Origin: Serratia proteamaculans
GTDB lineage: Bacteria > Pseudomonadota > Gammaproteobacteria > Enterobacterales > Enterobacteriaceae
NCBI RefSeq assembly: GCF_013337185.1
Contig: NZ_SWDE01000001.1
Location: 1,302,001-1,366,000, forward strand
DNA length: 64,000 nucleotides
Reading direction: 5' to 3'
Part shown: in pieces, positions 33,300 to 41,319 of the stretch
Position numbering within the stretch: position 1 is the stretch's first letter
How the letters are laid out: every line of letters starts with the position of its first letter
Notes under the pieces: model-generated
Told to the model about the DNA's origin: nothing
What the model saw: only the letters and a program-made list of their open reading frames with translations
Databases searched by the model: none
Position numbers and translations under genes: made by a program

Positions 33300-36200
33300 G
33301 ACTCACTTATCATATTGACGGAAACAGAGGGAAACAGCGCCGCTTGCAGTTGCGCGACACCTTCAGGCTGCAGCAATTGGTAATGGTCGACCGCCAGTTG
33401 GATCACCCGTGGCGGATTAACCTGCAGAGCCGGTGAGTTTTCAAGTTGGGAATAATGGTCGCCGGCCGCTTTAATGACGGTTATCGGCGCCCGAACCTGG
33501 CGTTGCTGCAATTCATCGAAGTTATAGCCGAAGGCATAGGTTTGCTTGACGATCTCAATGATCCGCTCCACCAGCTCCACCTGAAGCTGTGGGAAACAGC
33601 GGCAAATAAAACGCACAAAGTCCCCCTCTTCACGGCACTCTGCCAGACAGCGCTCAAGCAAGGGCCCCTCCACCTGGCGGGCAAAAACGGAAAATAAAAT
33701 CGCCACAAACACCGGGTTGGTAAAACTGACCTGTTGGTTACCCTCTTGCTCTCGGTCAAATTGCGTTTTTGGCGAGCCGGGAGCAATCAGATACAGCGCC
33801 TCCACTTCCTGGCCTTCAGCCTCCAACTGGTAGGCAGCTTCGAAAGCTACGCGTGCGCCGAACGAGTATCCCCACAAGGTATAGGGCCCGTGGGGCTGCA
33901 AGCGTCGGATTTGCACGATATCGGCCGCCGCCATCTGCTGGATGGACTCCAGTGGCAGTTCCCCTTCGTTAATGCCCAGTGCTTGCACGCCATAAAAGCC
34001 ACGCGCCTGGCTCAGGCTCTCTCCCAGCGCTTTCAGACTCAGCGGGTAGCCTCCCAGTCCTGGCCAGCAAAAAATCGCCGGCGCCTGCTGTCGATTAAAG
34101 GGCACCAGGCGCGACAGCTGTGGCGCGAGATAGGCATTGCGTTCTATCCAGTCGGCCAAAGCAACGATGCTTGGCGTTTGGAACAGGATCTGCATCGGCA
34201 ATTTAATATCGAGCGCTTTGTTTACCTGGTTGATAAACATCACTGCGGTGAGTGAGTTCCCCCCGCTTTCAAAGAAATCATCGTCCGCAGAGACCCTTTC
34301 CCACTTCATGACCCGGCACCAGATTTCGGCCAAGCGCTGTTGCAATTCGCCCTCTGGAGCCAACAGCGGCTTTTCGGTATTCAGTTGGCAAGCATACAGA
34401 CGATTAAGCGTTTGTTGGTCGACCTTACCGTTGGCCATCAGCGGCAGCTTGTCCATGACCAGCACACGGTTGGGGATCATGTATTGTGGCAACTGCGCGG
34501 CTAGATCGGCTTTCAGCATTTCAGTTGGCCCTTGCATATGCACCCGGTCCTCATCCATGCCGTCATGACTCAGCTGCGACGGGCTGAGCGGGCCGCCGAT
34601 ACAGAAATAACAGCTCTGCATCGGTAACCCGTGGCGGGTCAACAGCGCCCGCATCGCCTTTGCGGCAGGCAAGTCGTGCCCGCTTTTCGAGCTATAGCCG
34701 GCCGACATCATCCCCAGCCCCAACGGATTGGCCTGCAGGCGATGCAGCGCACGCCCCAGCATAATGTAATGCCCCTGAGCATCGGCATGGTTGTTTACCA
34801 GCATGATGCCAAAGCCCGCACGCTGATAGACCTGCTGATTGATGGCGATAACGTGATGGCGTGCCAGGATCTCCTCATCCATAAAATGCAGCGATCCCTG
34901 GCGATAGTGGTACAGCCCAGCAGACATATCGGCGACGCCCTGCGCATGCACCTGGACAAAAAATTCTGCATGCTCGACAACGGCCTCCCTATTGGCTGGC
35001 TGAAGGCGATAATCACCAAAATAATAGTCAGTTGCGGCTCCGTCATACCACTGCGGCAATGCCTCCGGTTTGGCACCGGTGATGACCTGCAAGCCATATT
35101 CCGGCAGCAGTTCATCGAACAGCCCCAACATATGACCCGCCTCCATCTCCAAAACTTCTTGAATATTGTTCTGATAAACCTGATCGATAGCCGCGCGTTT
35201 GCCGATAAAGTGGATTTTCAGGCTCGCCGTTGCCTGTTCCTGCAGTTCGCCTATGCGGTACAGACGGTGGTTTACGGGGTGGTAATAATAGATCCCCGCC
35301 GGCCAGCCAAACATGCGGTGAAGTTCGAGGTACATCTGAACCGAATACAGCGCCCCCGGTGATGCGTAGGCGTATTTGGGCAACAAACGTTTTTCACTGG
35401 CGAACTGGCCAAAGTTACGCAGCAGCGCGCCAAAATCCTCCGCCGACAGCGCCTGCAGCTCACTCGCTAATACGGCGCGCGGGCTACGCCCCAGGATTGA
35501 CAATAATTGCGCCTCGGTGACCCGCGTCGTCCCTTCAAAGAAACGGTAACTCTTGCGGCTGAAAGCCCGATAGCTTTGCTGAGCGGTAGCCTGTGCACCG
35601 GCAAGCGCGATCGCGGGCAATGCCCGGCACTCGTCCTCGCTGCGGCACCCCGCATTGGACAGCTGCGCCTTGACCTGTTGCCTGCTGGCCTTGGACTGAT
35701 GATGCTCACCGTGAACCCCCTGATCCATCAACACCGCATGCTGCGAGTCCAACTCGACGCAGGCGATCAGGTTTTGATAATGGGTTCGCTCATCCTCATT
35801 GACCATCACCGCCGCCCTTTTCACCCAGAGGTGACGCTCAATGGCCAGGCGAATTTCATCGAGTTCGATACGGTAACCGCGCAGCTTAATCTGGTTATCT
35901 GCCCGGCCGGAAAAGTGATAGCTGCCGAGGCTATCCCGGTAAACCACATCGCCGGTGCGATACATACGCGCATGTTCTGCCGCAGTGGTAAATGGATTCG
36001 TCAGAAATCGTTCAGCCGTCAACTCGGGACGCTGCAAATAGCCATTGGCCACCTGCACGCCGGAAATGTACAACTCGCCTTTTTCACCCTCGGCCACCGG
36101 CTGACGGTGCGCATCAAGCACATAAAACTGGGTATCATCCACCGGTTGGCCTATCGAAACGGCGTCCGGCGACTGTGCCAGCCCATCTTTCTCAACCTCA

Positions 36201-37132
36201 TGCACCGAGGCATTGATGGTGCATTCCGTTGGACCATACAGGTTGACCAGGCTGGCCTGCGGCAGACACTGAAAGAACTGCCGCGCCAGGTTGCGAGTCA
36301 ATATCTCACCGCCACAAAAGACCTGCGTTAACGCCTGGCAATCCTGTAACAGCGGCTGCTCGACCAGCGCCTGCAGCAGCGTCGGGACGCATTGCAGGCT
36401 GGTGATTTGATGATGCAGCAAGGTCATCACCATCATATCCGGATCGCGGTAGCAATCCTTCGGGGCCATCACCAGCGAACATCCCATCGCCGGTGCCAGG
36501 ATCTCCCACTGCGCGGCATCAAAACTCATGGGCGTTTTCTGCAAAATTTTGCTGTGTGCACCAAAAGCAAAACGACCGGTCAGGTAATGCATATGACGGG
36601 AAATATTAGGGTAACTGACCATTACGCCTTTCGGTTTGCCCGAACTGCCTGAGGTGTAAATGACATAGGCCAGCCGCGCGGTATCGCTGGCATCAGCAAT
36701 GTCAAAAGCCGCTTCGGGCAAATTAGAAAGATAAGGAATATCATTGTCGGTAATAACCGTGACATCAGGCCCGATCAGCGTTTGCAATTTTTCTTTGAGA
36801 TGATATTGGCAAAAAATAACTTTTACCGCTGAGTCGGCAATCATATAACGCAGCCGCTCATCGGGATATTCTGGCGCCAAAGGTAAATAAGCATAGCCGC
36901 TGGCCAAAATCCCCCAGGCGCCGCTGACCAGAGTAGTAGAAGGCTCGCAGAATAAACCGATACAAACGCTGTCTGTCCTAACCCGCTGCCGCAAACAGGA
37001 AGAAATACTGAAAACATGGTGGCAGAAGTCGCGATAATTCAGTACGCCGTCCGCGTCCTGCACCGCAATGGCTTCGGGTTGTCGGCTGTAGTGTTGAGCC
37101 AACTGTGCAAATAGTCCCGCCGAAATATCCAT
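33296..37132 (-). CDS. indC: Indigoidine-synthetase-like NRPS, A-Ox-T-TE (IndC/BpsA/MinA family)
   Basis: 1,278-residue single-module synthetase. The A domain (about 10-445) has A3 YTSGSSGKPKG at 159-169, A5 NLYGPTE at 297-303, A7 YRTGD at 391-395 and A8 GRADNQIKLRGYRIELDEIR at 409-428. A nitroreductase/SagB-like oxidase domain (about 530-860) is inserted before the A10 lysine (NGKVD, 901-905). The carrier serine is S960 in DFFESGGNSLTAV, and the thioesterase serine is S1090 in GYSFGAR with H1250 in DHYQLL. Aligned to PheA, the pocket reads D205-A206-W209-Q247-F272-G274-L298-I306-N307, which I recall as glutamine-type. The product would be the oxidised, cyclised glutamine that dimerises to blue indigoidine or feeds C-nucleoside synthesis. 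Confidence 0.95.
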   Translation of the reverse strand: MDISAGLFAQLAQHYSRQPEAIAVQDADGVLNYRDFCHHVFSISSCLRQRVRTDSVCIGLFCEPSTTLVSGAWGILASGYAYLPLAPEYPDERLRYMIADSAVKVIFCQYHLKEKLQTLIGPDVTVITDNDIPYLSNLPEAAFDIADASDTARLAYVIYTSGSSGKPKGVMVSYPNISRHMHYLTGRFAFGAHSKILQKTPMSFDAAQWEILAPAMGCSLVMAPKDCYRDPDMMVMTLLHHQITSLQCVPTLLQALVEQPLLQDCQALTQVFCGGEILTRNLARQFFQCLPQASLVNLYGPTECTINASVHEVEKDGLAQSPDAVSIGQPVDDTQFYVLDAHRQPVAEGEKGELYISGVQVANGYLQRPELTAERFLTNPFTTAAEHARMYRTGDVVYRDSLGSYHFSGRADNQIKLRGYRIELDEIRLAIERHLWVKRAAVMVNEDERTHYQNLIACVELDSQHAVLMDQGVHGEHHQSKASRQQVKAQLSNAGCRSEDECRALPAIALAGAQATAQQSYRAFSRKSYRFFEGTTRVTEAQLLSILGRSPRAVLASELQALSAEDFGALLRNFGQFASEKRLLPKYAYASPGALYSVQMYLELHRMFGWPAGIYYYHPVNHRLYRIGELQEQATASLKIHFIGKRAAIDQVYQNNIQEVLEMEAGHMLGLFDELLPEYGLQVITGAKPEALPQWYDGAATDYYFGDYRLQPANREAVVEHAEFFVQVHAQGVADMSAGLYHYRQGSLHFMDEEILARHHVIAINQQVYQRAGFGIMLVNNHADAQGHYIMLGRALHRLQANPLGLGMMSAGYSSKSGHDLPAAKAMRALLTRHGLPMQSCYFCIGGPLSPSQLSHDGMDEDRVHMQGPTEMLKADLAAQLPQYMIPNRVLVMDKLPLMANGKVDQQTLNRLYACQLNTEKPLLAPEGELQQRLAEIWCRVMKWERVSADDDFFESGGNSLTAVMFINQVNKALDIKLPMQILFQTPSIVALADWIERNAYLAPQLSRLVPFNRQQAPAIFCWPGLGGYPLSLKALGESLSQARGFYGVQALGINEGELPLESIQQMAAADIVQIRRLQPHGPYTLWGYSFGARVAFEAAYQLEAEGQEVEALYLIAPGSPKTQFDREQEGNQQVSFTNPVFVAILFSVFARQVEGPLLERCLAECREEGDFVRFICRCFPQLQVELVERIIEIVKQTYAFGYNFDELQQRQVRAPITVIKAAGDHYSQLENSPALQVNPPRVIQLAVDHYQLLQPEGVAQLQAALFPSVSVNMISES

Positions 37133-37525
37133 TTTTACTCTATGAACGCCTCACATTTGCAAGGATCCCGGTAGGGTTGTAATGACGACGTGCTTTAGCA
37201 ACACTTCCCATTATGGGGAAATGCCCGACCTTATCCCATCAGGGTATATCTGTCGTTGTCATTACTGTCGTTATCCATACAGCTTTTCGGCACTCACCCT
37301 CTTTCAGAGTTAATAGTTGCCAGTTGGCAGATGACAACTGACGTCATTTTTTTCGCAGGCAGGAGCCTGAGCGACTTTTGCCCATATCCTTTGGATCTAT
37401 TTATTTGTCATGGCGCTAATTGCGTTATCAGTGTAAGCATGACGATATTTATCGCCCCTAAACTTTCACCATTAAGAAATAGCGCTGTCTGCGGCCCTGA
37501 ATAACCAGTAATTCTTATGCTGTTG
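37133..37525. promoter_or_regulatory. Intergenic region upstream of the NRPS gene
   Basis: 393 bp between the HAD gene and the NRPS, both on the minus strand. It holds an inverted repeat TTCCC-ATTATG-GGGAA (37205-37220) whose centre reads CATAAT on the minus strand, a possible -10 about 75 bp before the NRPS ATG. A second CCC/GGG pair lies at 37235-37244. I found no good -35, so the promoter may need an activator. A plus-strand open frame of 82 codons here (TTG start, no ribosome site) looks spurious. Confidence 0.4.
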
Positions 37526-38218
37526 CTAGCCTGCTACGCGACTAGCGTCTCTGTGACGGCACCAGTCAACCACGGCGGCAAAAGAGCTTACAATAATGCT
37601 GGGCTCGGCCGCGGCCAGTACCTGCCGATTTTGGATACCATAATCTACCGCGATCACCGGGCAGCCAACCTGGTGAGCCATCAATATGTCGTGCGTAGTA
37701 TCCCCCACCATCACCGCTTCCTCCGCCCTGACCTGATAGTGCTCCAGGATTTTGTTGCCAGACTCCGGCGCCGGTTTTTTCTCCGTTACCTGGTCGGCGC
37801 AAACCACCACATCAAACAACGGGGCAATGCCCGCCGCCGCCAATAGCGAATTTGCACTGCGTGCGAACTTATTGGTGGTCACCGCCAGATGAAAACCCGC
37901 TCCTTTCAACTGTTGCAGGCCCGCGGCGACGCCAGGAAATAACAGCGATGCCGCCATCGGTAAAATCAGCGTCTGAAACTGCCGTTGATACTCCGCCACA
38001 CAGTCAGTTACTGCCCGTCCATCAGCCTCCTGAGAGAGCAATTGGGCAAAGGCACGCTCCAACGGCAGGCCTATCGTTTCACGGATCAGTTCATCGTCTA
38101 CCGGCTGGGGTAATTGCAGTTGTTGAAAGGTGGCACGAAAGGCGGACACTATCGCTCTCGCCGTATCAAACAGGGTGCCGTCAAGGTCAAACATAATGAC
38201 CCGGAGTTCAGGTTTCAT
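37526..38218 (-). CDS. HAD-family phosphatase (IndB/MinC-N-like)
   Basis: 230-residue haloacid-dehalogenase phosphatase of the Gph/PsuM type. I start at the ATG at 38218, 8 nt after AAGG; a GTG three codons earlier overlaps that site. Motif I is FDLDGTLFDT (D11, D13), motif II TTNK at 114-117, motif III K148 in EKKPAPE, and motif IV GDTTHD at 172-177; a four-helix cap lies between about 20 and 85. In the min and ind clusters the equivalent enzyme dephosphorylates the C-nucleoside 5'-phosphate, which finishes the product and also detoxifies it in the host. The substrate is inferred from context. Confidence 0.9.
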   Translation of the reverse strand: MKPELRVIMFDLDGTLFDTARAIVSAFRATFQQLQLPQPVDDELIRETIGLPLERAFAQLLSQEADGRAVTDCVAEYQRQFQTLILPMAASLLFPGVAAGLQQLKGAGFHLAVTTNKFARSANSLLAAAGIAPLFDVVVCADQVTEKKPAPESGNKILEHYQVRAEEAVMVGDTTHDILMAHQVGCPVIAVDYGIQNRQVLAAAEPSIIVSSFAAVVDWCRHRDASRVAG

Positions 38219-38238
38219 CGTTGTCACCTTCTTGAGGG

Positions 38239-38463
38239 TCAGTAATTAGGGACTTTAATTAAGCAGTCTTTTTTATTTTCTATTTCCGGGCGATAAACCT
38301 GCGTCTGCCAGTCATCGGCAGACACCTGCTCTATTGCAATGGAAACGACGCCGGCATCGCACTGTAATGCTTGCGTAATAACCCGCGTGATCTCCTCTGC
38401 CAATGCATTCTTGGCGCTTTGGGAAAGTACCTGCGGAAAGTGCTGAATTTTCACGTGCGGCAT
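38239..38463 (-). CDS. 4-oxalocrotonate tautomerase-family protein (PptA-like)
   Basis: 74-residue small tautomerase beginning MPHVKIQHFPQVLSQSAKNA. After Met removal the catalytic Pro1 is exposed, followed by the beta-alpha-beta fold with SIAIEQVSADDW. Closest to E. coli PptA/YdcE. Stop is 20 bp before the HAD start and the ATG is 23 bp after upp, so it is clearly in the same operon. A role on keto/enol tautomers of the aminopyridinedione is plausible but inferred; the gene is not part of the minimal minimycin set as I remember it. Confidence 0.88.
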   Translation of the reverse strand: MPHVKIQHFPQVLSQSAKNALAEEITRVITQALQCDAGVVSIAIEQVSADDWQTQVYRPEIENKKDCLIKVPNY

Positions 38464-38486
38464 GTTTTTTCCTTTGTAGAATTTAA

Positions 38487-39137
38487 TTACCCGTGACGGG
38501 TACCAAAATAGCGGTCACCGAAGTCGCCGATCCCCGGTTTCATAAAGGCCTGTTCCGAGAGTCCCTGTTCAATGGACGACGTCACCAGTTGGATGGCCGG
38601 GAAGCGGGTAAACAAACGATCGACCCCTACCGGCGATGCCAATACATTAACAACATAGATATTTTCCACCGGCACGCCTTGCTCCAACAGCGTTTCGATT
38701 GCCATGATCAGCGAACCGCCCGTGGCCAGCATAGGTTCAAATAGCAACACGGCGCGTTCGGCAATATCGTCGGGGAAATGAGAGTAGAAATATTTTGGCA
38801 GCTTGCTTTGCGGATTGCGTTGAATGAGTATTTTACCTATCGGCTGGCCGCTAAACATTCTGCGGTACTCGCCCTCAAAACTTTCCCCGGCGCGGATCAC
38901 CGAAACACCGCAAATACCTCGGGCAAGTTTTAGCCCCGTGTAGGTTTCGCCAATGGGCGTAATCACCTCATGTTTTTCATACGGCAGTAATGCGGCGGCC
39001 TGTACCAACAGTTGGCGCAGCAGTTGATCGCTATAATATTCAAAGCAGGCATGCTCCGCCTGTTTATTACGGATTTGAGTGTGCAAATAAGTAAGATAAT
39101 GATTTGGGGCCAGAAGATGAATATTAGAAAGTTTCAT
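38487..39137 (-). CDS. upp: Uracil phosphoribosyltransferase, Fur1-like type (MinD-like self-resistance candidate)
   Basis: 216-residue UPRT: uracil + PRPP to UMP. The PRPP loop is EPMLATGGS at 134-142 and the uracil-binding C-terminus is PGIGDFGDRYFGT at 201-213. The N-terminal part (SNIHLLAPNHYLTYLHTQIR) and CGVSVIRAGESFEGEYR are closer to eukaryotic-style Fur1/UPRT than to the 208-residue housekeeping enterobacterial Upp, which starts MKIVEVKHPL. It is therefore an extra, acquired paralog. In the minimycin cluster a UPRT (MinD) protects the producer; the same role is likely here. Confidence 0.93.
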   Translation of the reverse strand: MKLSNIHLLAPNHYLTYLHTQIRNKQAEHACFEYYSDQLLRQLLVQAAALLPYEKHEVITPIGETYTGLKLARGICGVSVIRAGESFEGEYRRMFSGQPIGKILIQRNPQSKLPKYFYSHFPDDIAERAVLLFEPMLATGGSLIMAIETLLEQGVPVENIYVVNVLASPVGVDRLFTRFPAIQLVTSSIEQGLSEQAFMKPGIGDFGDRYFGTRHG

Positions 39138-39219
39138 AACCTTGTTCTTTTAACAGAGTAATAGATACATAAGCACCGCCCTTCACCGGGTTGGGTGAAA
39201 GGAAGGCTTATATCGATTA

Positions 39220-39248
39220 AAAATAAAAGTCAGTCTGTAACTTATCAA
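39220..39248 (-). promoter_or_regulatory. Possible promoter upstream of upp
   Basis: TTGATA (39243-39248) and TATTTT (39220-39225) on the minus strand with a 17-bp spacer, in the 127-bp gap between the Nudix gene and upp. A CCTTTCACC / GGTGAAGG-type hairpin (about 39180-39202) follows in the would-be leader. Weak evidence. Confidence 0.3.
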
Positions 39249-39264
39249 TATCAACAGGTAATAA

Positions 39265-39681
39265 TTAGTCGATAAGATGCATTTCCTTTAGCTCGTTCAA
39301 TACTTTTGCTGCAACGGCAGAACAACGATGGCTGTCCGCATGGTTCAACCAGGATATTTCTTCTATTTCGGCACTGGCTTTTACTTCGCCACTAAAGTCG
39401 GCAGAAAAACAATGTATCTTCACCATCACGCCTGCAGGTTTACCGTCAGCCTGCCCATGGAATTCGCCCAGTGAAATAATACTGTCATTAATTAAATCGA
39501 CGGAAAGTTCTTCTTTAATTTCTCGGGTCAGAGCTTCTCGATCGTTCTCTCCTGTTTCCCGTTTGCCGCCGGGAATATAAAACGTCGTCTTGTTATACGA
39601 ACGAGCCATCAGGACTTTTTTATCCTGGATATAAACCCAGCCTAATTTATCAATGAACTTTGCAGCAGGATTGTTATTCAC
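39265..39681 (-). CDS. Nudix hydrolase
   Basis: 138-residue Nudix protein with a GTG start preceded by AGAGG. The Nudix box runs from G39 through E45 to REIKEEL at 53-59; the usual glycine near its end is serine (S60). It lies 12 bp after the DUF4243 stop on the same strand, so co-translation is likely. Hydrolysis of a nucleoside di/triphosphate form of the C-nucleoside, preventing incorporation into RNA, would fit, but the substrate cannot be read. AT-rich compared with the flanking core genes. Confidence 0.9.
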   Translation of the reverse strand: MNNNPAAKFIDKLGWVYIQDKKVLMARSYNKTTFYIPGGKRETGENDREALTREIKEELSVDLINDSIISLGEFHGQADGKPAGVMVKIHCFSADFSGEVKASAEIEEISWLNHADSHRCSAVAAKVLNELKEMHLID

Positions 39682-39693
39682 TCTGTTGACCTC

Positions 39694-40875
39694 TCACTCC
39701 AGATTAGGTGCATGTTCAAACGACGGCGGCAATTGGGGAGTTGTGGTGAACTGATGTGCGGTGGCGCGATACAAGGTGCATTTGGTACGCAACCACAGCA
39801 GTTTCATCACATAAACCAGTTTTGGGTTATGCTCCTCTTCCTCCTCCACGGCTCGCGCGGTGAGCTGCCGCCACTCGCGTTCCCATAGCGGATCGCGGAT
39901 ATCGTCGTATTCATCGGCATAAAGATGCTGGAGAGATTGTAACTTATCGGGGTGAGCCAAACTATCGGTAGCAAACAACATGCACTGCATCCCGACCCAG
40001 TAGCTGCAAAGCACCTCGCGCGCCTCTTGCTCAGGTAAATGCCCGGCGATTTGTTCCATGGCCAACAATGACGTCAACAAGTGCAGCAGCAGAAAATTCC
40101 CCGGAGTGGTCAGGTAGATTAATGTGACCGTCTGATAGAGCTGCGCCCAGGCCAGCTCAAGGCTTTGCTGCGTCAGCCACTCCGGCTGGCGATAAATTTC
40201 CTCATGCCCCTGATGCAACACACAGGCAATACGATATTGCAGACCGGAGCGCTGTAATTCAGGATGGATACGCGCGGTGATTTCCTCAGCCGGCGTTTCA
40301 ATCACTGCGCTCTGCCAGGCCAACATCTCTTCCCGCCGTTGCTGCCAGCAGTTCGCCAAACGTAGCACCGAGTCGAAGGCCGTTGGCTCCCCAAGATGCG
40401 GGTCGTAGCGGGAGCGCCGGTGATGGCAGGGAACGTACGAATAGGCCATATAGGCCAGGCCTTCGACGATCATTCCTTCATGCTCGGCCAGCAATGCCCA
40501 GCCCAGATGAATGGTGCCGTGCGTCAACGAGCCCACCCAACCGTCGATCAGCTCCGGCAGGTAGCTGGCAAGCACCTGTTCACGTCCCTGCTCACGAATC
40601 TGCTGCCGGAAAAAGTCGCAATAGGCACTGAAGCTGCTGCGCTTGCCCAGCAGGCTACGCCAGTTTGCGTCATCAATCTGATACCTGGCTTTTCTTGGCG
40701 GTTCCAACCCCATGCCGTAAGGCGTCATGGCGGCATAGCGGCGGTAATACCAAAGGATACGTTCCTCCGGCACGCCCAACCCAGCCAAGGCGATAACGGC
40801 ATGTTTAACATGATTGGAGAGATGCCCGTTAAACTCTATGTCGTACCGCTGATCATCTAACAGTTCATTTATCAT
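39694..40875 (-). CDS. DUF4243 / questin-oxidase-like oxygenase (OzmD/MinC-C-like)
   Basis: 393 residues from the ATG at 40875, which overlaps the 3' end of the upstream transporter gene by 11 bp. Family landmarks: an N-terminal FNGHLSNHVKHAVIALAGLG (H22), then LIDGWVGSLTHGTIHLGWAL with H119 and H123, FLLLHLLTSL (H265) and EEHNPKLVYVM (H349), a set of conserved histidines that probably bind non-heme iron. In oxazinomycin biosynthesis OzmD, a DUF4243 enzyme, inserts oxygen into the pyridine C-nucleoside and rearranges it to the 1,3-oxazine with loss of cyanide. Annotation pipelines may call this gene hypothetical. I assign the family from pattern recognition; the reaction is inferred from cluster context. 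Confidence 0.82.
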   Translation of the reverse strand: MINELLDDQRYDIEFNGHLSNHVKHAVIALAGLGVPEERILWYYRRYAAMTPYGMGLEPPRKARYQIDDANWRSLLGKRSSFSAYCDFFRQQIREQGREQVLASYLPELIDGWVGSLTHGTIHLGWALLAEHEGMIVEGLAYMAYSYVPCHHRRSRYDPHLGEPTAFDSVLRLANCWQQRREEMLAWQSAVIETPAEEITARIHPELQRSGLQYRIACVLHQGHEEIYRQPEWLTQQSLELAWAQLYQTVTLIYLTTPGNFLLLHLLTSLLAMEQIAGHLPEQEAREVLCSYWVGMQCMLFATDSLAHPDKLQSLQHLYADEYDDIRDPLWEREWRQLTARAVEEEEEHNPKLVYVMKLLWLRTKCTLYRATAHQFTTTPQLPPSFEHAPNLE

Positions 40876-41308
40876 GATGATATTTCTCGAGTGTCGATAG
40901 GATGATCCCAATGGTGATCAGCGCCACTCCCAATAGCTGAATGAGATGACTGCGCCCACCTTGATTAATCACATCAAACAGCACGGCCGAGAACATCTGA
41001 CCGCCAATAATTAATACCGAAGTATTCAGCGCCCCCATTTTGGGGAACACGTAGCTGCTGGTTGCCACGAACAGTGCGCCACACCCGCCACCAACCCAGG
41101 CGTATGCCGGAACCTGCGCCCAATGAAACTGCCCCAGCTGTTGCCAGTAAAACGCCGCCACCAGCAGGGTCAGAAATAAGAAACCCACCGAGTGATTCCA
41201 TAAGGAGGTGCGGAAGGCGCCAATAGAGGCGCTCAGCTGGCCATTAATCACCCTGGCCGAGCTAATAATCATCCCGTTTAACAGGGCAATAAAAATAAGC
41301 GTATCCAC
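40865..41308 (-). CDS. DUF606/DMT small membrane transporter, second of a pair
   Basis: 147-residue membrane protein with about five hydrophobic segments, of the YdcZ-type DUF606 family within the drug/metabolite transporter superfamily. Its last codons overlap the DUF4243 start. The upstream gene (41320-41778) is a homologous half; such pairs commonly act as heteromers. Export of the C-nucleoside or pigment precursor is the likely role, taking the place of MinT in the Streptomyces cluster. The substrate is inferred. Confidence 0.85.
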   Translation of the reverse strand: MDTLIFIALLNGMIISSARVINGQLSASIGAFRTSLWNHSVGFLFLTLLVAAFYWQQLGQFHWAQVPAYAWVGGGCGALFVATSSYVFPKMGALNTSVLIIGGQMFSAVLFDVINQGGRSHLIQLLGVALITIGIILSTLEKYHHDK

Positions 41309-41319
41309 GTCATCGCTCC

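Noticed and set aside
37256-37504. 82-codon ORF in the NRPS upstream gap
   Set aside because: TTG start without a ribosome site, in a region that must carry the NRPS promoter. The translation shows no family resemblance.
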